A stretch of DNA of 64,000 bases from Collybiopsis luxurians FD-317 M1 (Eukaryota; Basidiomycota; Agaricomycetes; Agaricales; Omphalotaceae): assembly GCA_000827265.1 (NCBI GenBank), contig KN834754.1:698831-762830 (forward strand), written 5' to 3'. Positions within the stretch are counted from its first letter, which is position 1. Each line of letters starts with the position of its first letter. The position numbers were made by a program, and so were the translations under genes. Shown piece after piece: positions 21,623 to 33,154 of this stretch. The notes under the pieces were generated by a model. That model saw only the letters and a program-made list of their open reading frames with translations. It made no database searches and had not been told where the DNA came from.

Positions 21623-22685
21623 CTAAGCCAAGAGGGCAAAGGCCGCGAAAGCACTGCCAAGAACTGCAATGGATGGACCAAAGGCAGTGTATGTAATCTT
21701 GAAGCCCGCGTTGCTGGAGGAAGAGCTGGCGCTTGAAAATACTGCATCGTTGGCTGATTGACTAGAAGGACGTGAATTAGAATCATATGCCAAGATGGAT
21801 GTTTCACTGTCCAACGAACCTGACAGTGCTCGGGAGATTTCCATCTACGAAAGCCACTGTAAGAACAGCGCAAAACCACTTCAGCAGACGCATTACACGC
21901 ACCAAGGAAAGAAGCGCCACATAGAGCTTGAGCTTCTGGCTCCGCATCTGCCACAAGACTTGGAAAGTTGGCTTTGGCAATCGAAAAACTCTCCTTCATA
22001 CAATCGGTGCAGGCGATATTCTGTACTCCGTTGGCAAACAATTTCTCTGCGTCTGCGAATAAGTTGAGCACGCTCAAATCTGCGCTTGTGCTAAGGTTTC
22101 CGACGACAGATTGGAGATTATTGAGTGTTTCCACCGCGCATAGCTGATTTGCGGTATCACTAAATTGACAGCCGACGGACAGAATCAGCGTCAAGAGTTT
22201 GACAGCACTGTAATAGAATAACCCACTCTTTCAGGCAAACGACTTGACGAACGGTGGGGTAAACTTGTTGTGCTATGGAAATAGCTTCGCTCTGTATACT
22301 TGACACAGAGATGCCTAGCGAGGAAAGTTCACTGCTACAACCCGAAGTAAGGTTGGTCATCACGTTCGCAATGGATTGATTAGTGCAAGCCCCGGAAGAG
22401 CAAATTCCAGTCAACCAGGTATTGACCGTGGATACAATATTTCCGGCATTGTTTCCTACCACAAAAGATAGCAGTGCACCGGGGTTCAAGCAGGCGGCAT
22501 CCGGGGAAGTAAGCAGACCCTCTAAGGAATTCTGGCAGTCCTGGCTCAAGGAAAACCTAAATATCCCACCGCACAGTAAGCCATACCCGGATTCTCGCTT
22601 GTGGAAAAAAAAGGACTTGCGAATGGACACTGGGAAGCAGACCAGCAGCAGTCGCGGCAGCGACGAGAACAAGGGATTTCTTCAT
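21623..22685 (-). CDS. Secreted Cys-rich fungal protein (DUF7729-like), copy 1
   Basis: ATG 22683-22685 starts a signal peptide (MKKSLVLVAAATAAGLLPSVHS); an in-frame ATG lies four codons upstream. The first intron appears to use a GC donor (gcaagt), since only that restores the frame into QDCQNSLEGLL. Next come AACLNPGALLSFV, WLTGICSSGACTNQS, MTNLTSGCSSELSSLG, VYPTVRQVVCLKD, AVETLNNLQSVVG, ACTDCMKESFSIAK and ALCGASF, then a Ser-rich stalk and hydrophobic tail ending FAAFALLA at TAG 21623-21625. Regularly spaced cysteines plus the hydrophobic end suggest a GPI-anchored surface protein. The DUF7729 name is from memory and less certain than the family resemblance to the neighbour. Confidence 0.72.
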
Positions 22686-23252
22686 ATGTGCCAGCATATC
22701 GATTTAGGTCGTGAAGATCAACTGTAAAGAATGAAAAGAACGAAGGAACCAGACCAGATGAAAGAAAAAGAAAAGAAGCAACAAATATTCGAGTTACCAT
22801 CATCTCAACAACCCGTGCATAAGTAAGCCTAATTAAGAATTGGACGCGGCGACGGTTCACATCAGATGTCAATGAAGACAACACAGGTGTAGTCACATCC
22901 TATTGGTTACTAGGCGGGCTCGGGGCTCGGGATACTGAAAGCTGTCATGACTTGGAATAGCCAATGGCTTATTCATAGCACAGCGCAAGACGAAATAAGG
23001 TTGAGGGTGCTACTAGTAGCAGTGTATATGCATATATAACCATCGATACATGGATGAATTGTACAGCTCCGCAACTTGGGCCCCCAGAACAGTAACAGTT
23101 TCACGATGCAGAACTCTATATTATCACTGGCTGAAACGGAAGGCATCGCACTGAACACAGACGAGTAGTATTATGTAGATAGAATCCAGTTGTACTGTAG
23201 ATAGTCCTGACCAAGTCCGTATAAAGTCCGCTCCACCTGAAAATCATACGAA

Positions 23253-24188
23253 TCAAGCCATTACGAAGGCCGATCCCAAAATGAGAAGAACTGAAGAACT
23301 GATTCCAAACAGGGAGTTTACTGAAGTGGCTCCGGGAGCACCATTCTTGTGAGAAGACGTCGATGAAGAGTTGCTTGCGCTTTCGACGATTCCGGACGGA
23401 ATCGTACCATCTTACGAGAGGTGAATATCGTATACTTCGGGCATTGCTGCGCGCCCACTTACCGGTAAAAGAACTTCCACACTGCTGTTGGAGCGCCGAC
23501 TGGTCAGAACCAATTAAACCCGGGAAGGCCGAATTAACGGTAGAGTAAGCCGCTTTGATGCAATTGGTGCAGGTAACGTTGGCCGGGAGGGAAACATTGC
23601 CCGAGGATATTAGTCCTTCAACATTGGTAAGGGTGAGATTGCTGCCAATGGCAGTTTGAATATTCGTCAGAGTCTCGGTGATGCAGTTTGTATTTCCGCT
23701 AAGAATCGCTGATTTTAGCATGCAGACGAGAGAGAAATATAACGCGTACTCTTTCAAGCATACAACCTGCCTTACCGTGGGGTAGAATTGTTGAACAGTC
23801 GAAATCAAGGACGAGGGATCGCTGGAAGAAAATCCAAGAGTGCTGAGCTCAGTGCCGCAGCCACTGGTGACGTTGGTGACTATTGCACTTAAGGAGGCGT
23901 TCGAACATCGCGCAGTTGAACAGGCATTGGAAAGCCAACTGTTTATACCATCTACAAGGGAGGTATTCCCCGAGGAACTCAAAAGGGGGATCAAAGATGA
24001 GGGGCTCAAGCAGGCGGAAGCAGGATTGGTTGCAATTTGGGCCAAAGTGGTGGAACATTGTTGGGAAATGCCACTAGAGTATGATGTTATGTGACAAGTG
24101 AAGGAAATGATGGATCAAGCTTTACTTACGATTGGGCAGAGACACCCAAGGCAGTAGCAAGAGCAGCGAGAGCAAGCAAGGGGTTCAT
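23253..24188 (-). CDS. Secreted Cys-rich fungal protein (DUF7729-like), copy 2
   Basis: From ATG 24186-24188: signal peptide MNPLLALAALATALGVSA, then QQCSTTLAQIATNPASACL, WLSNACSTARCSNAS, VTNVTSGCGTELSTLG, FYPTVRQVVCLKD, TETLTNIQTAIG, CTNCIKAAYSTV, LQQQCGSSF, and a Ser-rich stalk with a hydrophobic end (LFGISSSVLLILGSAFVMA) ending at TGA 23253-23255. It shares the order of cysteines and the motif YPTVRQVVCLK with copy 1, so the two are tandem duplicates on the same strand, about 0.6 kb apart. It is probably a GPI-anchored wall or surface protein. Several N-glycosylation sequons (NVT, NLT, NAS) are visible. No enzyme function is evident. Confidence 0.74.
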
Positions 24189-24364
24189 TGTGGCAAAGAT
24201 GAAGGTAATAGGAATACAAGAGAATGTCAGCCAAAGGGCTTTATATTCCGTCGTGGAGATGTCATGAGCCGGCCGTATACAGTGGAGTGTATGCAGTACT
24301 GCTCATAATAAGATAAGATTAGATAAACACTTTTTGACCCTGTACCTCAATCACTGCCATCAGC

Positions 24365-25517
24365 ATGCATTCTAAGGCCAATCACAATAACCATCTTCTC
24401 CCTAATCACAGTCTCTCTCATCAACACCCTGCAACTCTTTCTCCTTCCACCAGCATCCTTCACTCATCTGGCCTACCTTTGCTCAACCCAGAAGACTCAT
24501 TCCTTACATTGCCGACCCTAGCCACCGCCCTAACTCCACCAACTCAACCTGAATCTCGTCTAACATACATCACGTCTTCGAAAGCCGCGCAGTCTTTGAC
24601 AGTTTCTTGTCTTCCTCTCGTTACTCACATACAATTATGCGTCTGTGGCGAGCTATTCTCATATGATCTGAGTGCACTTCAATCTGATCCCCAAGAGATA
24701 ATCGAGCTTTTGAAATGTACTGCTAGCGAACGCGGAAATTGGATGATTGTCGCAGCTACTTATCGTCGCATTCAGAATTCCCAGGCTGCCGTCACTGTCT
24801 TGCAAGCGATGCTACAGGGTAGAGATTCTTCTCGAGCCCATTTCCGACTAGTACTTATGCTCGCTTCTAGTGATGGCTCACCATGGAATACCCGAACAAG
24901 AGCTCAAGCCTGCGTTCCTGCTACTGTCGGCTTGTGAAACAGATTTGGGAAAACTCACTCGCGCCCAAGGTACAGTTAGCCACGATCACTACCAGAAAGC
25001 ACAAAAGTGGCTTCAAAAGGTTCATGGGACTATGAGAAGGCCGACTGTCCCCATAAATGCTCTCTCGACTTGTTCGGTTGAATCTCGTCTTCAAAAGTTC
25101 GGACTTCCCCCCACGCCTCCCTCTCCCGTTGTAGCCCTTCCCTCTCGACCAACTTCTCCTTTACATTCCGATAAGCGTGAAATACAGTCGTTACGCAATC
25201 AATTGAGGCATCAAAGCAATGCTTTGACTGAAGCACTCGCCTCAAAGCGGAAGCTGGAAGATCGTTACGAGCTAGAAAGGGATACACGTCGGAGATTGGA
25301 ATACACGATCGATTCCCTCAAACGAGAGCGCGACAGCGCGCGCAGGATGGAGATTGACGCGTTGGAACAAATGAAACGCGAGACTGAGATTCGTAGAAGG
25401 GTAGAGGAGAAGTTGATGTATGAGAAGGACCTCAGAATGGAGCTGGAAAGATACACCAAGATACCTCGGCGCAGCCTATCTCCGTATCCTTCTCATTTGC
25501 AAATATACCCCGTTTAG
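24365..25517 (+). CDS. Coiled-coil protein, function unknown
   Basis: Two exons, 24365-24818 and 24871-25517. The N-terminal part is His/Ser-rich and low in complexity. The middle (SQAAVTVLQAML joined to VMAHHGIPEQELKPAFLLLSACETDL) looks helical and globular. The C-terminal third is a long charged coiled coil (REIQSLRNQLRHQSNAL, RYELERDTRRRLEYTIDSL, EKLMYEKDLRMELERY) ending in RRSLSPYPSHLQIYPV. The pattern resembles uncharacterised agaricomycete proteins; I do not assign a function. The intron ends in ttctag and restores one continuous frame. The stop lies about 300 bases before the RPS5 start, on the same strand. Confidence 0.65.
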
Positions 25518-25813
25518 GCGGTCTTTACCGTACTTTTCGTTCTTTGCATTCTGGATTGCACGTAATACAATACCTTCTTGTAGCCCTGCATATATATAGA
25601 TCATCAGTGCACAGTAGTCAACTTAGCCACTTTGGCGTTTGGCGTCTGTAAATCAGCAACTGCACACCCCGTGGAAAAGATTTGTCATGAACTGGATAGC
25701 AGTGGCTGAAAGGATTGCCGAATGGCATTCAGTTTGTATCTGTTGACTCTCAAAATTCTGGACGGGCGTTTTACAGAGTCGCGGTTTGGATATCCTCAAG
25801 ACAAATCTTCAAA

Positions 25814-26748
25814 ATGGCCACCACGCTTCCCAAGGTAGTTTCGATTTCTTTCAGGTTTAATGCCCAACGATTCAATTCATTACCATCCAGGACATCTCAA
25901 AAATTGGGTCTGAAGTAAAACTTTTTGGCAAATGGGACACTCAAGAGTACGTAGGAAAAATCTGTTGGGAAGACGCTTTGAGCTGAGGAATTTGGTATAG
26001 AATTGAGGTTTCTGACATTTCCCTGACGGACTACATCCAAGTCCGTCATGCCGTCTACCTCCCCCATACCGCTGGACGATACGCCAAGAAGCAGTTCAAA
26101 AAGGCCCAAATGCCCATTGTTGAGCGATTGGTAGACAGGTGTGTTATCCGTAATATTCTCCAAAGACTCACGCTCAACACAATCTTCTTAAGCTTGATGA
26201 TGAACGGCCGTAACAACGGCAAGAAGCTCATGGCAGTCCGAATTGTTGCCCATGCCTTTGAAATTATTCACCTCATCAGCGACCAGAATCCCATCCAAGT
26301 GCGTATTCATAGAGTTACTAGTAATTATCAAAACATTCATATCTCTCTCAGGTCTTGGTAGATGCTATCGTCAACACCGGTCCTCGTGAAGATTCGACGC
26401 GTATTGGTTCCCAGGGTACTGTCCGTCGACAGGCCGTCGATGTGTCTCCTTTGCGAAGAGTGAACCAGTCGGTTGCTCTGCTCACCGTTGGTGTACGTAT
26501 AGAGCCTACCGGCTTATGATCCATATTGACTTTACGTGGTCTTCATTTAGACTCGCGAATCTGCTTTCCGTAACGTCAAGTCGATCGCAGAGTGTCTCGC
26601 GGACGAGCTCATGAATGCTGCAAAGGGTTCATCCAACTCGTATGCTATCAAGGTAACTGTTCTATCGTTAAATTAGCGATACTCTCGTTCGCTTACACCG
26701 TGACAGAAAAAGGACGAACTGGAGCGTGTCGCCAAGTCCAACCGGTAA
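25814..26748 (+). CDS. RPS5: 40S ribosomal protein S5 (uS7)
   Basis: Seven exons (25814-25834, 25891-25946, 26001-26138, 26166-26298, 26352-26492, 26551-26652, 26707-26748) give 210 residues. Landmarks are [126 protein letters not shown] and the end [11 protein letters not shown]. This is the universal S7 family, which binds the head of 18S rRNA and the E-site tRNA. Length and all conserved blocks are normal. Six introns in under 1 kb, one of only about 27 bases by this model (26139-26165); that one deserves a transcript check. Confidence 0.95.
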
Positions 26749-28351
26749 ACGGGATGTTTCCGCACTTCCTTTCTTCTCTCAAACTATCAACGCCATTGGG
26801 GAAGGGCAGAGAAGGAAGGTTCATGCCATGGTGGAAACGGGTGGATTCCTATTGCGTTACTTTTTTCTCTATTCGGTGCCTTTCCCTATTCTACTGCCTA
26901 TGCTATCCATGCCGCGTGGTCCGTCCTCTTCCATTGGTATGCTATGAATCATACAAATAAAGTCTCCATGCCGTCAAAATTTTCATACTCTTCGTCATCG
27001 TAAGGTACGGATTCCCATATAAACATTTTGAGGGATTCGCAGATGTGGTCCCTCATCTATCCTTAAGCTTCGTCTCTGCAATGAAAACGGCTGCTTTACT
27101 GTCGCCGCACCCAACTTGTGGTTCAATTGAAGCGAATTAAGCAAAGCTTGGTATTGGATATGGAGAATGATACTATCATTGTCAAAGCTTGAATCATGAG
27201 GGTGTTAGATTCCAATCTAGACCGAAGGCTCTAGTATCTACCCCAAACTACGCATCAGCATCTAGTTGCGATACTGATATGTCACATCCAACTTGCAATT
27301 AGGACACACGTTTGAAAATGTACGCTCGTGGCGGATTTTTTGAATTCTGTACATCGGTGTCACAATTACATGCCAGTCAGACGCAGAAAACGCGAGGGAA
27401 ATTAACAACAGAAGAAAAAAAAAGTATTAATAGGAACCGAGGAAGTGGTGAAGAAATGGAATATGTGATGCAGAAAAACTCGATAACACAAGTCGACAAC
27501 TCAATGAAGAATTCCAGAGTGAGGATGAATAAACAGAGAGAAATGCGATGCAAGAGGTAGCAACCTGGGTGTACATAGTCTACCTGGAAGATGGAAGAAA
27601 TTATATCGAAAATAAGAATAAAATGAAACATTGACGATTGGAAGGAAAATGTAATGGGTAGCAATAAGAAAGCAGGAAGAGATCGGGGAAAGCGGGGGAC
27701 GGTGGAAAAGATGGATAATACCACCGATTGTCAATGTCATAAACAGCCCTCTCTATATGCCCGAAAAGGAAACGAGACGGTGAATATAAAACTAGTGTCC
27801 CGTAATCCGAGTCACAAGGCAGGGAAAGGCCTCGAGAAACAGACAAACCGAATAGAACCGAGGTAAAAGGAATAGGATAGATAATAGCAGGAAAGGAAAT
27901 GATTTGATTTGTCGTTATTTGATGAGGATGCGATGGGTGGTATGTGTACAAGTGATGATGCCAGTGAAGTTTTTGGGGGAGTGTCGTGGAGGAGAAAAAT
28001 ACGTGTGTGGGGATGACACAGCTTGTCTAGGGATGCAGTTTACAGATGAAAAAGTAGAGGTGTAGCAGGCGAAAGAACCGCGGAACATGTTTTCGAATTT
28101 GAGGTCCGGTGATTTTGATAAACCGGCACGCAAGGTCCATTTGGACTGGGCGCAGGTTCGCTTGACAGCGACTGACGAACAGCCATTTCCGATCTCCCAG
28201 GCTCCGACAGTAGATTCTGTCTGTCCCCAAAGCTGGTAATGATAAAATCCTTCCTCTTGAGTTAAATCCAATCCAGGTATACGAGATGAGAAAGGCGCTT
28301 GCAAACAGCAAGGCATTTGAGGGGAGCTATAACTCCCGCGCCCCGAGCCCC
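26749..28351. other. Convergent 3' interval, purine-rich on the plus strand
   Basis: This lies between the ends of RPS5 (+) and the orphan gene at 28352-30184 (-). From about 27370 to 27990 the plus strand is strongly rich in A and G, so the sense strand of the reverse gene is pyrimidine-rich there. Open frames in it have no family features and look like a long 3' untranslated region. Confidence 0.5.
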
Positions 28352-30184
28352 CTACCGCTGCGAGGAAGTCCCAGCTGGTGGAGGCCGAGGTCGTGGCTCA
28401 CGGTGCACCTGTTCGGGCTTCGGAACGATGCCCTTCAAGCCCTTGTAATCAAACTGTTTGCCAAACTCCCTAATCATAGCTTCCCCCATGTAGCAGAGCC
28501 ACCCGAGCCCTTCGCCTGTGACACACTGCCCAGGCCAGAGGAGTTCACCGTCATCGTCTTCAAAGTCAACCTCGTGTTCTTCGGATGACTTTAGAGTAGA
28601 ATGTACCATTCGAGCAAAAGTTCGGGGAAAATGTCGTGCCATAATGGACAAGTTGAGATGATGTTCAGCCTGTTTCATCTCTGTAGTGGCCTGATGGATT
28701 GAATAGGCATATTCGCCCACAACCGCAAGTTGATTCAGGCTCAATGTCGCGTAAACGCTACTGGCAGCTGAAAGAACATGAGGTGGAGGATTGCGGACCT
28801 GATACTGCGGTGGAAGAAACCGAGAGGGGATTGAGGGATCTGGCGGTGACGATGATGAAGATGATGATGGAGCAATGTTGGCAGAAGATGATGTGGATGA
28901 GGAAGAGGCGGAACGGACGTCGGAAGAAACGGGTGTACCATCGCGGTTAGTCGGAGTGGAATTGGCACTGCTAGTGGCGCCGATACTTGCGGGGGAAGGG
29001 AGCATGGGTGGAGTGGATTGGGATTTGGTTCCCAGTAAGGAGGAACTATGACCGGAAGCTTCTGCAATAGCGGCGCCGACAGCCTGACGAGTGTGGTCTG
29101 TTACTCGCTCGAGGGTTCGGTTGACCATTTCCTGATTGGCCGTGATTATATGAGCATAGATGTAGGCATTGAACATGAGACTGAGCACGAATTTGAGCCA
29201 AAAAACCATAATGGTACGAATAAAAGAGAGAACATACATCAGACCGTGGAAGGCCTTCTCGGCATCGCTGCTACTTTCCTCTGGCTTCCACTTGGTTCTG
29301 CACCACCGGATAAATGCTTGCATGGTAAGCCAGGTTTCTGATATGACGACTCCTCGGCCGTATTCCCTGCACCATGCGGCATATACGAACATGACAAGAG
29401 CTTCCATGAGCTCGAGTTTGGCGATCATACCGCCATGAGTATGGTACGGTGAATTTGTGGGAGGAGGATTTGGGATGGGGCGATACTCTTTGTGTGAGGT
29501 AGGATAGGTTGACCAAAAACGAGCGTCCCCAGAATATTTGAGTTTGCGACCACCTTGGTGATATTTGTCATGGAGAGCGGGAATATTGTGGGCGTTAAGC
29601 TGATGTCCACGCTTAGGTCTGCGAATAGGCATAAAGGTGCTTGGTGAGGAATCAGGGTAAGTGTGCATTGAGGTAGCGCGGGATGGACCAGGATGGGCAA
29701 CGGGTTCTTCGGATACTTCGCCGTCCTCCGCCAGTTCGGATCGAGGGAGATAGTGGGTAGAAGCTGCAAATGAGACACGATGAGCCGAAGCAGAGGAATC
29801 GGTTCTTGGTCTCTTTGTCCTGTCTGTGTCAGGACCTGGTTCGGATTTGCGCTTTCCAGATTGTTGTACTGGAGCTGGAGGTGGGGGTACGGGAGAAGTC
29901 GATCTAGAAGCTGGGGGAGAAGGAGGTAAAGTTGGGGGAGGAAGAGGAGCAGGCATTGTATTCAAGAGCTGAGTTATTTAGAGCTCATGAGGGCTGTTAG
30001 AATACAGAGTAAGAGTGAAGAAAACTGACCGCGAGATGCTTGAGAAGCTGCTGGCGAGAGAGGAAGAATTTACTGAGGGTTCAATAGAATCAGACATTGA
30101 GTAGAAGAAGGAAATGGATATAGCTAACCGTCCATTAGACTTTGTAGTGGACGGGGGAGCTTCCTTGTTGGAATGCTTGAGCAT
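28352..30184 (-). CDS. Basidiomycete orphan protein, Ser/Pro-rich ends with conserved helical core
   Basis: Two small upstream exons (30129-30184 and 30030-30072) splice into the large exon starting at 29968: MLKHSNKEAPPS then RKFFLSRQQLLKHLA then LLNTMPAPLPPP. The middle is conserved-looking: GRKLKYSGDARFWSTYP, GMIAKLELMEALVMFVYAA, WLTMQAFIRWCRTKWK, an intron, FNAYIYAHI, and NRTLERVTDHTRQAVGAAI. A long Ser/Pro stretch follows, then LSLNQLAVVGEYAYSIHQ, HLNLSIMARHFPRTFARMV and a Pro-rich end. An early KRKSEPGPDTDRTKRPR patch may be a nuclear localisation signal. The core of helices suggests a protein-interaction fold, but I cannot name the family. Most likely a nuclear protein, by inference. 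Confidence 0.68.
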
Positions 30185-31448
30185 TATGATGGGAGTAGAG
30201 AGTGAGCCAAGCTGTGGCCCAAACAATTTCGGAGGAAGGCAACAGGCCGTGACATTGTTTCTCACACTTCTTCCCCTTTTGTTATTTAAAATTCTATTAT
30301 TATTATTATATAATATAATATCTCCGGTTTTCTTTCTTTCAGAGCTTTCTTCAAAGTTAACCTCGTTACTCTGTTTCCAATCTACATATTTGTAAACATA
30401 TACCACCTGCCAGCATTAACTCCGAGAGTATCTAGTCTTCCCGCTTTCTTCCGTCCTGTTTCAATCTCAAGTCTCGACTACCTCGGACAAATCTTAACTA
30501 GACCGACGAACAATCTGACAATTCTAATTTGTCCAATATTCCGCGTGCCACAGTGTGAAGCATGCTTTTCGCACAGATGATAAAAACTCACGCCTCCAAT
30601 ACGTACCAGCACCGTAGTTCCCCCTTCCCCCCAGTTGGCCTCCCGCGACAGCTGGAATGACCCGTTAAACATACCTCCAATCCTCTCTTGTCAAAAATCA
30701 GAACCTCAATCTGTCGGATCCCAAGTCAGATCATCTTCCTCCATGATTGTCCAAATCAATGGATCAATCCGGCGGGAAATTATCCTTGCAGAGGTATGGT
30801 CATACATATGCGATTAGAGTCCCGCGCACATACACGGCACATGTCCTTTTGACCCCCCAGCTGCTCCTCATTAAGCAAGTTTCCAAATGGATCTTTTTTG
30901 ATCATCGTGGAAGCTCAAAGCAAATAAAGGGCCGGCTCCGGTCCTCTTTCAATATTCAGGAACCTGAATCAGATTCGTGCTTTGCTGGCAAAAGACAAAT
31001 CAAGACCGCTGCAAGCTAATATGCTGTTTATGATTAGGGAGAACTCGCAAATTCACCGCGTTTGCGATCGTTGGTCGACTCCAACCTCTTGAACTCCAGG
31101 ACGACTCGATTTACAACGACTTTGTAACTTGCGATGACGTCGGATAGAATCCATCCAGTTCAAGGTCGACTCAAAATGGTACCTCAATTGCCTAAACTAG
31201 CGTTACCCGCATTCAGCCATTCACGGCCGCAACGGGGTCTGTGAACCCACGTTATACTCGTCCTACCCATATATGTATCGTCATCAGGATGTTCCATCAA
31301 AGGAATCTACGTGGAATAATTGATCGAGGACACCTATACGACTACAGATTGGTCAAGGACGTCAATGAACATACTTGCTCCACAAAATGTTCAAAGTACC
31401 ATGTCATGAGAGTGCGATATTCGTGTTATTCTCCGAGGAAGAGAATTA
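30185..31448. other. Gene-poor interval
   Basis: Contains the upstream region of the orphan gene, with an AT-rich run (attattattattat near 30296). Short coding-like segments occur on the reverse strand around 30500-30790, but stops interrupt them and no consistent exon model could be built. Confidence 0.4.
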
Positions 31449-31945
31449 CTACATGATTTTCCGAATTTCGAGGTCATCTCGGGGAATCCAAGGCTCAACT
31501 AGATCGGTGTCGAAAACACATGCTCTCCCACTCTCTTTCTTGCTCTCCGGCCTCTGAAAAGAACAGAGTCGGAACTAGTAGTTAAATATGTACAGACCAA
31601 ACCATATTCCCATCGGCCGAGTACCGTCGAACATCTGGATCGTTCAAAGACGTGCCTCCCTCTCCTTGTCTAGGTCCGCCTAAAAACAAACCATCATCCT
31701 TCCGTACTACTCCAGCATCTTCGTGGGTGATGATGAGTTTTTTGGATCGACATAGAACCAAGTTCTAACGGTCAGAAATTTAGGATCAAATGATATCGAC
31801 CTGAAGCCAGTGTGCCTCCTTTAGTTTCTGCGGCCAGGGTTGGTCGCTGGATCCAAGTCGAAATTTGGGCGATTGTTGACCGGTCGGCGAACCAGCGTAC
31901 GTTTCTGTCGTACATATACTGCCTTGGCCCTTGTGAAGCAGCCAT
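31449..31945 (-). CDS. Predicted small protein, unknown family
   Basis: On the reverse strand ATG 31943-31945 opens MAASQGPRQYMYDRNVRWF and ADRSTIAQISTWIQRPTLAAETKGGTL. Downstream, DAGVVRKDDGLFLGGPRQG, LNDPDVRRYSADGNMVWS, then a clean gt-ag intron, then RPESKKESGRACVFDTDL and EPWIPRDDLEIRKIM before TAG 31449-31451. Codon-level order, balanced composition and the intron between NMVWS and RPES support a real gene. The first intron is uncertain: the acceptor at gttag is only 36 bases from the donor and out of frame, whereas the acceptor at cacgaag keeps frame. I do not recognise the family. Confidence 0.45.
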
Positions 31946-33154
31946 ATCTATTACTTACGCTGAGTACGGACCTGCTTGCTATAACCTAGTGCCTAGTGCA
32001 CTGCTCTAGGCATCCCACGGATGTCGCTTTTTCGGATCGGAGATGGACAACGACCGCGAGTGAAATTGAACACTAACAAGCTTCTTGAATCGTAAATTAC
32101 CTGCTTGATATTCTTCCAAGTCCCGAGAGCGACGTTTTAGCCTAAAACTTAGTGCACTAGCAGTATGGTGCTATCCTGTTTTGGAAGAGGAATGAAGGCT
32201 ACTGTCCGACTTCTGAAGACTGGCACTGGAATGAAAAACCAATGGGAAGCATGGCGGCGATTGAAATATTTATCCTGCAAAAACGGAGCAATGTGAAGTA
32301 ACAAATTACCCTGCGTTGGGGGAACGCCATCACGTGACGAGTGACAGTACGCGTCGCGTCGTCCTTCCGTCTCCATCGCTATTGACTATCACCAAATTCG
32401 ATGCGCGGGGAGCCATATCGGGTGTGTGTTGATTCACAGTATCAAAGAGGCTGGCATCAAGCGCAACGACGATATCCGCGGAAGATTTGCGCTCGCAAGC
32501 GATGGGCTTGGACCGGCTGAAGGTGACGGAAAGGTACTTCAAGTTTGAATTTCATTCTGATAATGCATAGATCTTACTCGGCCTTGATGGGAATCCACTG
32601 CAGAAGCAGAGGTTTCATTAGGACTCTTGGCAAGCTGTGTGTAGTAGAGAAGCTCCTTGAACCACACCGAGACGCGTTTCAGATTTTGTACACTCTTCAA
32701 ATCTACACAGATCTATGATTATTGAGCAGCACAGAAAACAGAGTACCGACAATACAAGTTCCAGCCAGAAAGAGTATAGAACACAGAAGAAAACGAGCGG
32801 AGGGAAGGCAGCTAATCGCAAGCGGCGATACAGATAATTAAGGTTTAGGGAATAAGATAAGTTGAGGATACGACGATGCGAATATGAGAGCAGACAGTGA
32901 CAAACAGGCAAGTACAACAACAACGAGTTGAATGAGAAGATGACGGCGTGAGACTGATAGTTATTTGGAGAAACTGAAAAGTCAGAATGTACAGTGAAAG
33001 CGTTGAATGCTATAGGAGATGCAAACAGGGAGGGTAAGGGATCCGCTGATGAGAAATGAATCAAGAAAGGAAGACGAAAACAGAAGATGCCACTAAATAT
33101 ACAATGCGACAGAGGCTGCAGATAATAAATAATACAGGAGGGAAGTCTTCTGTG
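31946..33154. other. Interval with no supportable gene
   Basis: A weak reverse-strand frame at 32330-32542 has no family features. From about 32620 the plus strand is purine-rich up to the stop of the reverse gene at 33155, consistent with its 3' untranslated region. Confidence 0.4.

Noticed and set aside
27312..27560. Lys/Arg/Glu-rich plus-strand frame
   Set aside because: It arises from the A/G-rich strand of a probable 3' untranslated region.
32618..33064. 148-codon reverse-strand frame
   Set aside because: Composition is pyrimidine-driven (Leu/Ser/Phe-rich), and it lies directly past the stop of the gene at 33155; it is better explained as 3' untranslated sequence.
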